From assembly GCA_002408465.1 (NCBI GenBank), contig DHSM01000024.1:1-54684 (forward strand): a stretch of DNA of 54,684 bases. The letters run 5' to 3'. The translations under genes and the position numbers were made by a program. The DNA is from Firmicutes bacterium UBA5286 (GTDB taxonomy: Bacteria > Bacillota > Proteinivoracia > UBA4975). Of the stretch, positions 44,623-52,696 are shown one piece after another (the stretch's first letter is position 1; each line of letters starts with the position of its first letter). The notes below the pieces were generated by a model that was not told the DNA's origin, searched no databases, and saw only the letters and a program-made list of their open reading frames with translations.

Positions 44623-44656
44623 AATACCATTGCAATTGGCGCAAATTGATGGTATT
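44623..44656 (+). promoter_or_regulatory. Interrupted palindrome and weak promoter of the TOMM cluster
   Basis: AATACCAT-TG-CAATT (44623-44637) pairs with AATTGATGGTATT (44644-44656), a 13-bp inverted repeat with a 2-nt bulge, 63 bp before the first gene. A weak TTGCAA-17-TATTAA promoter can be drawn through it (44630-44658). It may be an operator or a leader hairpin. Confidence 0.4.
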
Positions 44657-44719
44657 AATTATCTGCCAGTTGATACAGGTTGACATGAATAAATGAGAAA
44701 TAATTGAGGTGGACAGTGA

Positions 44720-46615
44720 ATGGGTGGCATTGCAGGGATAGTTTCTCTGAAAAATGTTCCCATGCCGATTGTTGAAGAGATGATGGGGGCAATTTCCCAC
44801 AGAGGACCTGATGAAATCGAGTTTTTTCATGGGGGCACGGTGCAAATAGGAGCCTGTGGACTTAAACTTGGCGGCATTAATGATGGTAATTTAATTGCCA
44901 TTAATAGAGATCGGACTGTTATCTCGGTATTCAGTGGAACGTTATTTAATATCCCTGCCCTTATTCGATGTTTCCTGAGGGAAGAACAATTAGATAAGAC
45001 TTGTTGTCCATCGGCGCTTATCCTTCACCTCTATGAAAATTGTGGTATAGATTTGCTAAATGTGATAGATGGTCAATTTGCCTTGGCGATCTATGATAAG
45101 CGGAGGGATATTGTCATTTTAGCCAGGGATGCAGTGGGAGTTTGTCCATTATATTATGCTGTTACAAATGACACTGTGCTGTTTGGCTCTGAAATTAAGG
45201 CATTAAGCATAAAAATAAAGATTCAACCCAGTATTAGGGGGTTATACGAAAACTTCGTCTACTGGTCGACCAGCGGGGGCCGCACTATATACCAGGATAT
45301 ATTTCAGGTGCCGCCAGCTGGCTTTGCCGTAATTGAAAATAACAAAATTCAAGTCCAAGGTTACAATACTTATGCCCACCCTGAGTTCATCCCAAACAAA
45401 AGAAAGTCTGCAGCAGAGTATCAGGAGGACATTTATTTAACATTGGTTCAATCCATAGCTGATCGGGTGGCAAGACCGGGCAAGTGGGGCATATACCTAA
45501 GTGGAGGATTGGATTCGACGATTTTGCTGAAATTGGTCGAGAGAATGGGCTTTGGGGATATCCCTATTTTTTCCTTGGGCTTCGCCGAAGGAGAAGTAGA
45601 TGAATCAGCCTATCAGTCCCTGGCTACATCGGGATATGGTGGTGAGCATCAGAGGGTGACTGTTGGGGATGCGGAGATTATTGCCGCCTTGCCCCAGGTC
45701 CTAAAATCTTGTGAAACACCACTCTTCAAATTGGGAGCTGTGCCTATGTTTCTGCTGGCCCAAGCTGCGCGCCAAAGGGGGGTAGAATTCATCCTCAGTG
45801 GTGAGGGGGCAGATGAACTCTTTTATGGGTATGACCTGTTCAAAGAGAGCAAGCTTCGTCATATTTGGGCCAAAGATGAGTCCGCACGACAGGCGGCTCG
45901 GGATATAGAGCATGTTGTGCCGCCTCAATATAAGAGCAACCCGCGAGCACTAAAAGTTTACAGTGAATTCTATTCCCGTTACTTGGATCAGAAAGATGAT
46001 GTTCTCTATTGTATGCGTCCACGGATCGATGCCAGCACCGAGATTATAAAGTACTTTTCCACGGAAAGTCGCGCAATGATTGCCCCCAGAGAAGTAGATA
46101 TTCTTGTGGGCAGTCAATTTAAGCACAACTCGTCGGTATTAAAGCAGTGTCAAGATATCCAGATGCAGATCTTGTTGGCTGGCTATCTGTTATCTGTCCA
46201 GGGAGATAGGGTTCTCATGGCAAACTCGATTCAAGGCCGTTTTCCTTTCCTCGACAGGCGCATGATTGAACTAAGCAGGACTATCCCCGATAATCTTAAG
46301 CTTTGCGGTTATGAGGAAAAGTACATCTTAAAGAAAGCTTTCGCTGATATTGTTCCCCTTGCCATTTTACAGCGGGAAAAATATCAGTACTCTGCCCCGG
46401 GTGCCGAAATTTTTCTCAGAAACAAACTCGTCTTTGAGCCTTATTTGGCAAAGGAGACCTTTCAGCGTTTTGGCATCTTTGATTATAAGGCTTCCCAATC
46501 TTTAGTGCATAATCTGCAGGCGTCATCAGGACAAGCCCATCAGAAGATGACCGACAGAATGATACTTACTTACATTATTACTGCGCATATGCTCTTTGAC
46601 CTCATAAAAGGTTAA
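44720..46615 (+). CDS. Asparagine synthetase-like amide ligase, glutaminase-dead
   Basis: A 631-aa protein with the two-domain layout of AsnB. The N-terminus reads MGGIAGIV: catalytic Cys2 of the glutaminase is Gly. The NGEIYNY glutamine-binding loop is replaced by FSGTLFN, though RGPDE survives. The synthetase domain is complete: PP-loop SGGLDS (261-266), SGEGADELFYGYDLF, and QGRFPFLDRR. It should adenylate a carboxylate using ATP, but cannot feed ammonia from glutamine. The same combination is seen in lasso-peptide cyclases and beta-lactam synthetase. The TOMM precursor starts 58 nt later. Its role in the cluster, perhaps a lactam or amide on the peptide, is inference. GAGGTGG precedes the ATG. 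Confidence 0.88.
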   Translation: MGGIAGIVSLKNVPMPIVEEMMGAISHRGPDEIEFFHGGTVQIGACGLKLGGINDGNLIAINRDRTVISVFSGTLFNIPALIRCFLREEQLDKTCCPSALILHLYENCGIDLLNVIDGQFALAIYDKRRDIVILARDAVGVCPLYYAVTNDTVLFGSEIKALSIKIKIQPSIRGLYENFVYWSTSGGRTIYQDIFQVPPAGFAVIENNKIQVQGYNTYAHPEFIPNKRKSAAEYQEDIYLTLVQSIADRVARPGKWGIYLSGGLDSTILLKLVERMGFGDIPIFSLGFAEGEVDESAYQSLATSGYGGEHQRVTVGDAEIIAALPQVLKSCETPLFKLGAVPMFLLAQAARQRGVEFILSGEGADELFYGYDLFKESKLRHIWAKDESARQAARDIEHVVPPQYKSNPRALKVYSEFYSRYLDQKDDVLYCMRPRIDASTEIIKYFSTESRAMIAPREVDILVGSQFKHNSSVLKQCQDIQMQILLAGYLLSVQGDRVLMANSIQGRFPFLDRRMIELSRTIPDNLKLCGYEEKYILKKAFADIVPLAILQREKYQYSAPGAEIFLRNKLVFEPYLAKETFQRFGIFDYKASQSLVHNLQASSGQAHQKMTDRMILTYIITAHMLFDLIKG

Positions 46616-46673
46616 ATTGCCTATTAGCCTATTAACTACAGGCACAGAATATTTTTTTAAGGAGGTGAAAGTA

Positions 46674-46799
46674 ATGCTGAAGCATTCCAGCTATAGTTGC
46701 GCTACTAGTGTTGTTAAGGGTACTGTCCAGGTTAGTCCTGGCGCCAGCACCACTTGTACTGGTTCTTCCTGTTGCTGCTGCAGCTGTACCTGCTGCTAA
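46674..46799 (+). CDS. sagA: SagA-like TOMM precursor peptide
   Basis: A 41-aa peptide. The leader (1-23) resembles the streptolysin S leader: MLK at the start, ATSV at 10-13, and QVSPG at 19-23 where SagA has QVAPG. Cleavage is likely after Gly23. The core (24-41, ASTTCTGSSCCCCSCTCC) has 16 of 18 residues that could be cyclised (8 Cys, 4 Ser, 4 Thr) and ends in Cys, without the tail of SagA. Phe4 of the SagA leader recognition motif is His here. AAGGAGGTG lies 5 nt before ATG 46674. It is too short for usual gene callers and is translated in frame with no upstream extension needed. Confidence 0.92.
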   Translation: MLKHSSYSCATSVVKGTVQVSPGASTTCTGSSCCCCSCTCC

Positions 46800-46880
46800 T
46801 TAGCAGTTAGGCTTACATCAGAGGGAAACTTTGCAGATCGCCTGTAGTTTTAGGAGCCTAGGGCGTCAGCCTGGGCATAG

Positions 46881-46917
46881 GGCGAGTCGGGATGGGCTGC
46901 AAAGGTTTCGACTCGCC
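46881..46917 (+). terminator. Hairpin between sagA and sagB
   Basis: GGCGAGTCG (46881-46889) and CGACTCGCC (46909-46917) form a perfect 9-bp stem with a 19-nt loop, in the 152-bp gap after sagA. No T-tract follows. A partial terminator here would give excess sagA transcript, as reported for the streptolysin S operon. Confidence 0.5.
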
Positions 46918-46951
46918 TAATATCTTGGCATAAATATTGGAGGTGCTTGAA

Positions 46952-47887
46952 GTGGATGGAGCTGCCCAGAAATATCTTCAAGAACATGGATATTATCGGG
47001 AAACCATCAGCATGAGTTCCCAATACGCGCTAATCTCTCCTTATGCAGATACTACCGTTGTGCGTACGCCTGAGGTTACCTTAAAAGGGATTTACCATTC
47101 TCGCTTAAATCGATTTATTGGTGAGGAGTATTTGCTTAATTTTCGCACCTATAGCGCGCGCTTGGACTTTCGAATAGGAATCAGCCGCTTTCGTGCCCGT
47201 GACGCCCTGCTTTCCTTTGCTATGCGCAACAAAAAAGAAGACCCAGCCGAGACAACCAAATTGCCTAAGGCTAAAAACATACGCGCTTCTTTCAGTTCGG
47301 TCTTACAAGCTCGCAGGAGTGTAAGGGTATTTGATGGGCCAATTCCCTTGGAGGACTTTTCCACGATTCTTTATTACTCTCAGGGTATTACCGGGTACCT
47401 CATGCTGCGGGACAAGGAGGTAGATGTAGAAAAGATAATGCTGCACGCCACTCCCTCGGGGGGCGGGTTTTATCCGGTAAAATTGTACTTGCTTGTTTGG
47501 AATGTAGAGGGGTTGGACAGGGGAATTTATGAGTATTATCCTCATCATCATGCCCTTAGGGCAGTGCAGGAAGGGTACAGCCGCGACGAATTGGAGGCCT
47601 TGGCGGGGTTTGGTGAAATAAAAATTGAGACCGCAGCCTTTAGCATGGCGTATGTGTATGAACTGTACACCAACTCCCATAAGTACGGAGATGCCGGCAT
47701 GGCTTACGCTTTTATTGAGGCGGGAGAAATTGCCGAGAACGCTCAGCTGACCACCACAGCCCTTGGGTATGGGGCCTGTGACATCGGTGGCTATAACAAA
47801 CAAACTGTGGAGAAACAACTAAAATTAGATGGGATTAGTAAGCAGGTTATACACTTTACCATCTTTGGAAATGGAGGGGTAATCTGA
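46952..47887 (+). CDS. sagB: SagB-type FMN dehydrogenase
   Basis: A 311-aa nitroreductase-fold enzyme that oxidises azolines to azoles. Core motifs include RRSVRVFDGPIP (FMN/phosphate loop), HATPSGGGFYPVKLYLLV, the Lys244-Tyr245 pair in SHKYGDAG followed by FIEAGEIAENAQLTTTALG, typical of TOMM dehydrogenases. GTG 46952 is preferred because TTGGAGGTG ends 6-7 nt upstream. Its stop shares a base with the sagC start (TGATG), so translation is coupled. Confidence 0.92.
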   Translation: MDGAAQKYLQEHGYYRETISMSSQYALISPYADTTVVRTPEVTLKGIYHSRLNRFIGEEYLLNFRTYSARLDFRIGISRFRARDALLSFAMRNKKEDPAETTKLPKAKNIRASFSSVLQARRSVRVFDGPIPLEDFSTILYYSQGITGYLMLRDKEVDVEKIMLHATPSGGGFYPVKLYLLVWNVEGLDRGIYEYYPHHHALRAVQEGYSRDELEALAGFGEIKIETAAFSMAYVYELYTNSHKYGDAGMAYAFIEAGEIAENAQLTTTALGYGACDIGGYNKQTVEKQLKLDGISKQVIHFTIFGNGGVI

Positions 47888-48981
47888 TGAACAAGAACTA
47901 TGTCATTCGTGACAGTGTATGGGTTTTTGATAATGGCGCCGATGAAATCCGCTTGCGCATGGGGATATTTAATTATGAAGAAGTGGCCCTGGATATGTCC
48001 ACTCTGAGTAAACCCTTGTCCTCCTTCCTGCGGGAAGTTATCCATCTTCTTCAGAGTCCCCAGGGTTATGACGAGCGCCTGCTTAATCAGCAGTTCTTAG
48101 AGCCATATGAAAAGGAATTGGCCCAATCAATGATAGATGAGTTGCATGCCACCAATTATATTGTTACTCAAGAGGATCGCACTGTGGGCAAGGAGCTGAC
48201 CATGGCTTTATTGGGCTATCTAGAGCAAGAGGATATCGAATCTGATGAAGATGCTAACAAGAAGAAGATCCTCTTTTTTGCCGATGATGAGTATGCTATT
48301 GCCACTGCCAACAGCCTCAGCGCCGATATGGAAATGCCAATCACTATCATGGAAAAGGAACTTATGCAAGAAGTACGAAGCGCCGATCTGACCACTAATC
48401 TTGATGGTCTATCTTCAGTTCAAACCATGAGTCGTTTAGCGGAAAAGTTTAGGCAGTATAGCGCCATTGTCGGGTGCATGAGAAATCTTTCAGTTGTCTG
48501 GTTAAGAAACCTTAATAGGATTTCATTGGAGTTGGAGATCCCAGTTGTCCTCAGTTTTATTGATGGCCCGGTCATTTGTATTTTGGCTTCCAATCCATAC
48601 ACCACCGGGTGTTTGGAATGCTTCGAGTTAAGGGCCTTAGCTAGGCTGGAAGATCATGTTCAGTACCATAATTTTGTTAATGAGGAAAAGCGCTACTTTG
48701 GTAATGGTCGTTCCAATCCTGGAATTAAGCCCCTTCTTAACATGTTGGTCAATCAGACACTTTCAGAAGCATTTTTGATCCGTAAGATTGGAGTATCCAA
48801 ATTTACCGGGCGTTTGCTCACCACCTATCTTCCCACAATGGAAATTCAGGCTCAGGATATATTGAGGGTGCCCTTTTGTCCCGCATGTGGCGCTGTAGCC
48901 AAGGCGCGGCTGGAAGAAAAGAATATATCCTCTCGCGCATTGGTGGATGAGATGGTGGCCAACACACTGAGTGGGAAATAA
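47887..48981 (+). CDS. sagC: SagC-type TOMM cyclodehydratase partner (E1-like)
   Basis: A 364-aa protein of the E1-like C-protein family. An N-terminal part (about 1-100) should hold the leader-binding (RRE) fold. The C-terminal part carries a Cys4 zinc site: C242/C245 (GCLECF) and C331/C334 (FCPAC). These proteins have lost adenylation and act as leader-peptide carriers that stimulate the YcaO enzyme. It is as long as SagC of streptolysin clusters (about 350). Confidence 0.9.
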   Translation: MNKNYVIRDSVWVFDNGADEIRLRMGIFNYEEVALDMSTLSKPLSSFLREVIHLLQSPQGYDERLLNQQFLEPYEKELAQSMIDELHATNYIVTQEDRTVGKELTMALLGYLEQEDIESDEDANKKKILFFADDEYAIATANSLSADMEMPITIMEKELMQEVRSADLTTNLDGLSSVQTMSRLAEKFRQYSAIVGCMRNLSVVWLRNLNRISLELEIPVVLSFIDGPVICILASNPYTTGCLECFELRALARLEDHVQYHNFVNEEKRYFGNGRSNPGIKPLLNMLVNQTLSEAFLIRKIGVSKFTGRLLTTYLPTMEIQAQDILRVPFCPACGAVAKARLEEKNISSRALVDEMVANTLSGK

Positions 48982-49011
48982 AAGAGGGAAATTTTTAAGG
49001 AGGGGAGCAGA

Positions 49012-50370
49012 ATGTTAAGGTTTTATCCGTCCTTTGATCATGTCATGAATCAATATAGGGTTTTGGGGGGCAATCAATCGGGAATCATGCACGGGGTGAT
49101 TGCACCAATGGTTCATATGCCGCCGGAACCGAGTCTTAAGTCGGTAACAGGGCGCATGCCTAACTATCATAAAATTACCTATAATGACCCTGCAAAGCAT
49201 GTGGAATATCATCTAAGCGGTTATGGTGTCTACAATGAAGAGGCGTTGATTAGACTGTTGGGAGAGAGTGTCGAGCGCTATGCCCCTGTCAGTACCGAGG
49301 CTGTATTCCGCCAGCAAGTTGTCTATGCCAGCTACAAGGAAATTAGCAAAAGGGGCAAGGTTATGCCCTTGGAATATCTCAACTTGTATTCCCATGAGCA
49401 GCAAAAGGTTTTGGCAGAAATGATGCCGGAATACTCCCCGGTTCACGCTACGGAAGATGACTTAATTAGCTGGATCCAGTGTCCCTCATTAATCCACCCC
49501 GGGGAAAACGTGTGGGTGCCTATGCAGTTGCTGTTAATAGGATTTGTTCGCAACGAGGAAATAGGAGAAAAATTCTTTACCCCGGCCTTCTCAACTGGGA
49601 CTGCGTCCCATAAATCAGTGAAAAAGGCCTTGCTCAATGCTCTGGTGGAATACGTTCAGATTGATGCCTTTGTTATCTCATGGTACACCCTGCGCAAAGC
49701 AAAACGGGTGATTATTGACGATGCTGATGTCCTGAAATGCTTGGAACAGTGTGGGTTGGGAGAGAATTCTCCTTACGAAATAATTCCTCTCTTGGTTACC
49801 CTGCCGGACATGGACCTTCCCGTTTACCTAATAGTTTTGAGGCGAAAGGATAAAAAGCTGCCGTATCTAATTGTTGGCACTCAAGGGGATTTGAATGCTG
49901 CCAACGGCTTGCTTCGGGGGACTATGGAGGCGACGGCGATAATCTTCATGCACATGTTTAATGCCTTGTTTGACCCGGAGCGGATAGAGTTTTCTAACAC
50001 TCAATCAGCTTTTGCCGATCTGGACACCAATGTCCTTTTTTATGGTGTTCCCGATAAAGCTGAAGAACTTGATGAATTGTTGGCTCAAATGATTGGTGAG
50101 ACAGTGCTTCTATCTCAAATTCCCTCTCGCTGGGAAGATGATGTGGACAAGCAGATTGCCCACTTGCTTGGAGAAATAGCAGGTGTCAGCGAGTATGCTG
50201 TGTATGTGGACATTACTCCTCCGGAAATTATGGATAAGGGCTGGAGTGTTATGCGGGTGTTTATTCCTGAATTATGTACGATGTTCTTGCCAGGCTTCCC
50301 TTTCAAAAATCATCCGCGTTTGAAAAAGTACGGTGGTGTAATTAATGAATACCCCCATCCTTTACCATAG
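49012..50370 (+). CDS. sagD: SagD-type YcaO cyclodehydratase
   Basis: A 452-aa YcaO protein that installs azoline rings from Cys, Ser and Thr using ATP. Visible are GESVERYAP (residues 84-92; ATP/Mg2+ binding Glu), NALVEYVQIDAF (Glu213), TLPDMDLPVYLIVL, and the C-terminal YPHPLP, a PxPxP motif required for activity in the family. The length matches SagD. AAGGAGGGG precedes ATG 49012; it lies 30 bp after sagC and overlaps the next gene by 26 nt. Confidence 0.94.
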   Translation: MLRFYPSFDHVMNQYRVLGGNQSGIMHGVIAPMVHMPPEPSLKSVTGRMPNYHKITYNDPAKHVEYHLSGYGVYNEEALIRLLGESVERYAPVSTEAVFRQQVVYASYKEISKRGKVMPLEYLNLYSHEQQKVLAEMMPEYSPVHATEDDLISWIQCPSLIHPGENVWVPMQLLLIGFVRNEEIGEKFFTPAFSTGTASHKSVKKALLNALVEYVQIDAFVISWYTLRKAKRVIIDDADVLKCLEQCGLGENSPYEIIPLLVTLPDMDLPVYLIVLRRKDKKLPYLIVGTQGDLNAANGLLRGTMEATAIIFMHMFNALFDPERIEFSNTQSAFADLDTNVLFYGVPDKAEELDELLAQMIGETVLLSQIPSRWEDDVDKQIAHLLGEIAGVSEYAVYVDITPPEIMDKGWSVMRVFIPELCTMFLPGFPFKNHPRLKKYGGVINEYPHPLP

Positions 50371-51007
50371 TTTATTAGTAATGATGGCCACTGTATATCC
50401 AGTATCCTTACCGCAAATTGCTGCTAACTTTATTCCCAGGAGTGCGGCTAAACATACCAATACTATATATTTGGCAGGTTCAGTACTTGTTACTTGCTTT
50501 CTGTTGCTATTGAGTATTTCTCTTGTACCCATCAAGGGACAATTACGCCTTTTCCCTGATCTACATTGGGCTATAATAGCTATCCTCATTTCTCCTCTAT
50601 TGGTCGGTCTGGAAATTTTAGTGGGAGCGGTAACCCTAAGGTTGTCCGGTATTCGCATTCTGGGTTGGGCGGTCAATTCTACCTGGATTAAGATCTCCGG
50701 GATTGGGTTTGTTTTGACGATAGTTATGGCTATCTGCGAAGAGTTCCTCTATCGCCAGCTTTGGAGTGTAATTATGATAGCCAATCTCGGTTTGCCAATT
50801 TGGGGGTATATCCTTATTTCTTCCTTAGCCTATGGTTTCAACCACCTGTATTATGGCCTAGCTACTTTTATTCAAAAGGTAGTTACTGGGATTGTCTTGG
50901 CACTGTTGTTTTTAGCCAGCGGAGGGATAATCCTTGTTCCCTTAATCGCTCATACATTGCAGAATGCCATTGTCTTGATCTGGGGGAGGTGCAAGAAAAA
51001 CGAGTAG
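50345..51007 (+). CDS. sagE: CPBP-family membrane protease / immunity protein (SagE-like)
   Basis: A 220-aa protein with about six to seven membrane helices. The CPBP triad motifs are intact: Glu132-Glu133...Arg137 (CEEFLYRQ), FNHLYY with His167, and HTLQN with His203. In streptolysin S clusters SagE is proposed to cut the leader or give immunity. It overlaps the end of the YcaO gene, so coupling is strong. The length matches SagE (about 220). Confidence 0.85.
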   Translation: MNTPILYHSLLVMMATVYPVSLPQIAANFIPRSAAKHTNTIYLAGSVLVTCFLLLLSISLVPIKGQLRLFPDLHWAIIAILISPLLVGLEILVGAVTLRLSGIRILGWAVNSTWIKISGIGFVLTIVMAICEEFLYRQLWSVIMIANLGLPIWGYILISSLAYGFNHLYYGLATFIQKVVTGIVLALLFLASGGIILVPLIAHTLQNAIVLIWGRCKKNE

Positions 51008-51023
51008 GTCAATCTGGGTCTTA

Positions 51024-51767
51024 TTGACCGGTTACTGTTGTTTGCTAATTTGGCTCTACATTTTCACGCAGTCTTACAAGAGCACATACATAAAAAACAA
51101 AATAACCCTGATGATGTCCACTATTTTCAGGATTCCAGCCTCATATTCCTATTCAATTTTTGCCGCCTTTCTGTATTGCCTTTTGCCAACCATCAGTAGT
51201 TTGATTGTGGCCATTGTGGCAGGCCTGAACATATCCAGCATATTTGCTGCTGGATTGGACCTGGATTTTTTGATTGTGACCGTGCTGAGCGTAATTGCGG
51301 CCATGTCTTTAGTCTCAGTTTTTGTGCAAGTTACTTTGAAGATCCTCCCCAAAGCAGACATACCTGGAGAGATGGCAAGGATTAAATGGATAGAGGGTAT
51401 TATGCAGACCCCTCCTCAAATAGCATGGTTTTTACCGATATTGAGCGCGTCTTTTGAAGAAGTGTTCTTTCGAGGGGTCTTTTTGCATGGGCTAATAAGC
51501 AATGGCATGAACATACCATGGGCCATTGCATTAGTTACGCTGGCTTTTATCCTCAATCAAGTTCTTCTGGCAGATACGCCCATCCAGCGGCTGATCCTCG
51601 GTTACTCCAGCTTGGCAATTTCTCTGGTGGGCAGTATTGCCTATTTGGCCAGTGGCAGTATAATTCCCTCCATAGTTATGCATGCATCCTTTGCAGGATT
51701 TTATGCAGGTAAGAGCGAAAACAGAAAATACAGTCACGGTGTTAGGGATTACCAATTAAGGGGGTAA
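51024..51767 (+). CDS. Second CPBP-like membrane protein, degenerate motifs
   Basis: A 247-aa membrane protein with seven or eight helices. EEVFFRG (Glu145-Glu146...Arg150) and MHASFAG (His220) follow the CPBP pattern, but the middle motif FxxxH reads FILNQ, with Gln for His. It occupies the place of the poorly understood SagF. The start is uncertain: TTG 51024 has a weak ribosome site. It may be an inactive partner of the first CPBP protein or an immunity protein. Confidence 0.7.
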   Translation: MTGYCCLLIWLYIFTQSYKSTYIKNKITLMMSTIFRIPASYSYSIFAAFLYCLLPTISSLIVAIVAGLNISSIFAAGLDLDFLIVTVLSVIAAMSLVSVFVQVTLKILPKADIPGEMARIKWIEGIMQTPPQIAWFLPILSASFEEVFFRGVFLHGLISNGMNIPWAIALVTLAFILNQVLLADTPIQRLILGYSSLAISLVGSIAYLASGSIIPSIVMHASFAGFYAGKSENRKYSHGVRDYQLRG

Positions 51768-51771
51768 GTGC

Positions 51772-52680
51772 ATGATCAAGGTTGATTCCCTCAGGGTACA
51801 ATATGGAGGTTTCTGTGCAGTGGAGGACATTTCTTTCAATGTGTCTGAGCAAGAGATCTTCGGGATTATTGGTCCCAATGGCGCCGGCAAGACCTCGGCA
51901 ATTGAATGTATTGAGGGTCTGCGCAAACCGTTTAGCGGAAAGATTAGTGTCATGGGGTTAGACCCCTGGAGAGAGCGAAAGCGTCTGCATCAGGTCATTG
52001 GCGTTCAGTTGCAGGATACGGTGTACCAGGATAACGCCAAGGTCTGGGAAATATGCCACCTCTTTTCCGCCTTGTACCCTCATCCCGCCAATTACCATGA
52101 GCTCTTGGATATTATGGGTTTAACGGAAAAAAAGCAGGCTTTTGTTTCCACATTGTCAGGTGGGCAAAAGCAGCGGCTTTCAATTGTCCTGGCCCTCATA
52201 CCCAAGCCAAAAGTCGTCTTCTTAGATGAACTTACCACAGGGTTGGACCCCCACGCGCGTCATCAGATGTGGGCTTTGCTCAAAGAGCTGAGAAAGGATG
52301 GCCTGACCATTGTTATTGTTTCTCATTTCATGGATGAGATTGAGGCGATTTGCGATACTGTCGCAGTGATGAATAGCGGTCGCATGCTTATCCGGGGAAC
52401 CGTCGCTGAGGTCAGCAGCAGATTTAACTTGGCGGATAAGATTTCCTTTACTGCTCCCCAGTTGCAGGATGGCGCCTTGGCTGGGTTAAGACACGCCATA
52501 TCAGTGACACGCGATAGAGATGTCATAACAGTGCTCAGCAAAGACAATGAGGGTGTGAATGAAGTCCTGTCCTTCCTTAAGGAAAATGAGATTGCCTATA
52601 GCAATCTCACTGTAAGCCGTCCAGGCCTGGAAGATGTTTTTCTAAAGCTAGTAGAAGATTCCAAGGTTCAAGAAGGATAA
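51772..52680 (+). CDS. sagG: ABC transporter ATP-binding protein (SagG-like)
   Basis: A 302-aa ATPase: Walker A GPNGAGKT, Q-loop VQLQDT, signature LSGGQKQRL, Walker B VVFLDELTTGLDP, H-loop VSHFMDE, and the ~90-residue C-terminal extension of the DrrA type. It drives export of the mature azole peptide with the permease encoded 16 bp downstream. GGGGGTAAGTGC precedes the ATG. Length matches SagG (about 305). Confidence 0.9.
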   Translation: MIKVDSLRVQYGGFCAVEDISFNVSEQEIFGIIGPNGAGKTSAIECIEGLRKPFSGKISVMGLDPWRERKRLHQVIGVQLQDTVYQDNAKVWEICHLFSALYPHPANYHELLDIMGLTEKKQAFVSTLSGGQKQRLSIVLALIPKPKVVFLDELTTGLDPHARHQMWALLKELRKDGLTIVIVSHFMDEIEAICDTVAVMNSGRMLIRGTVAEVSSRFNLADKISFTAPQLQDGALAGLRHAISVTRDRDVITVLSKDNEGVNEVLSFLKENEIAYSNLTVSRPGLEDVFLKLVEDSKVQEG

Positions 52681-52696
52681 AGGGGGGGAAGAGAAG

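Larger units (their letters stand above)
44355..44719. other. Intergenic region before the TOMM cluster
   Basis: A 365-bp gap. It holds an imperfect inverted repeat (about 44394-44428), a terminator (44474-44497) and an interrupted palindrome just upstream of the TOMM cluster (44623-44656). No gene is seen. Confidence 0.6.

Noticed and set aside
46617..46673. In-frame extension of the precursor peptide upstream of ATG 46674
   Set aside because: The ATG has AAGGAGGTG at ideal spacing, and the MLK start matches SagA; the extension is unrelated.
44720..46799. Lasso peptide biosynthesis
   Set aside because: The AsnB-like enzyme resembles lasso cyclases, but there is no lasso leader peptidase or RRE protein, and the precursor is SagA-like with a Cys/Ser/Thr core.
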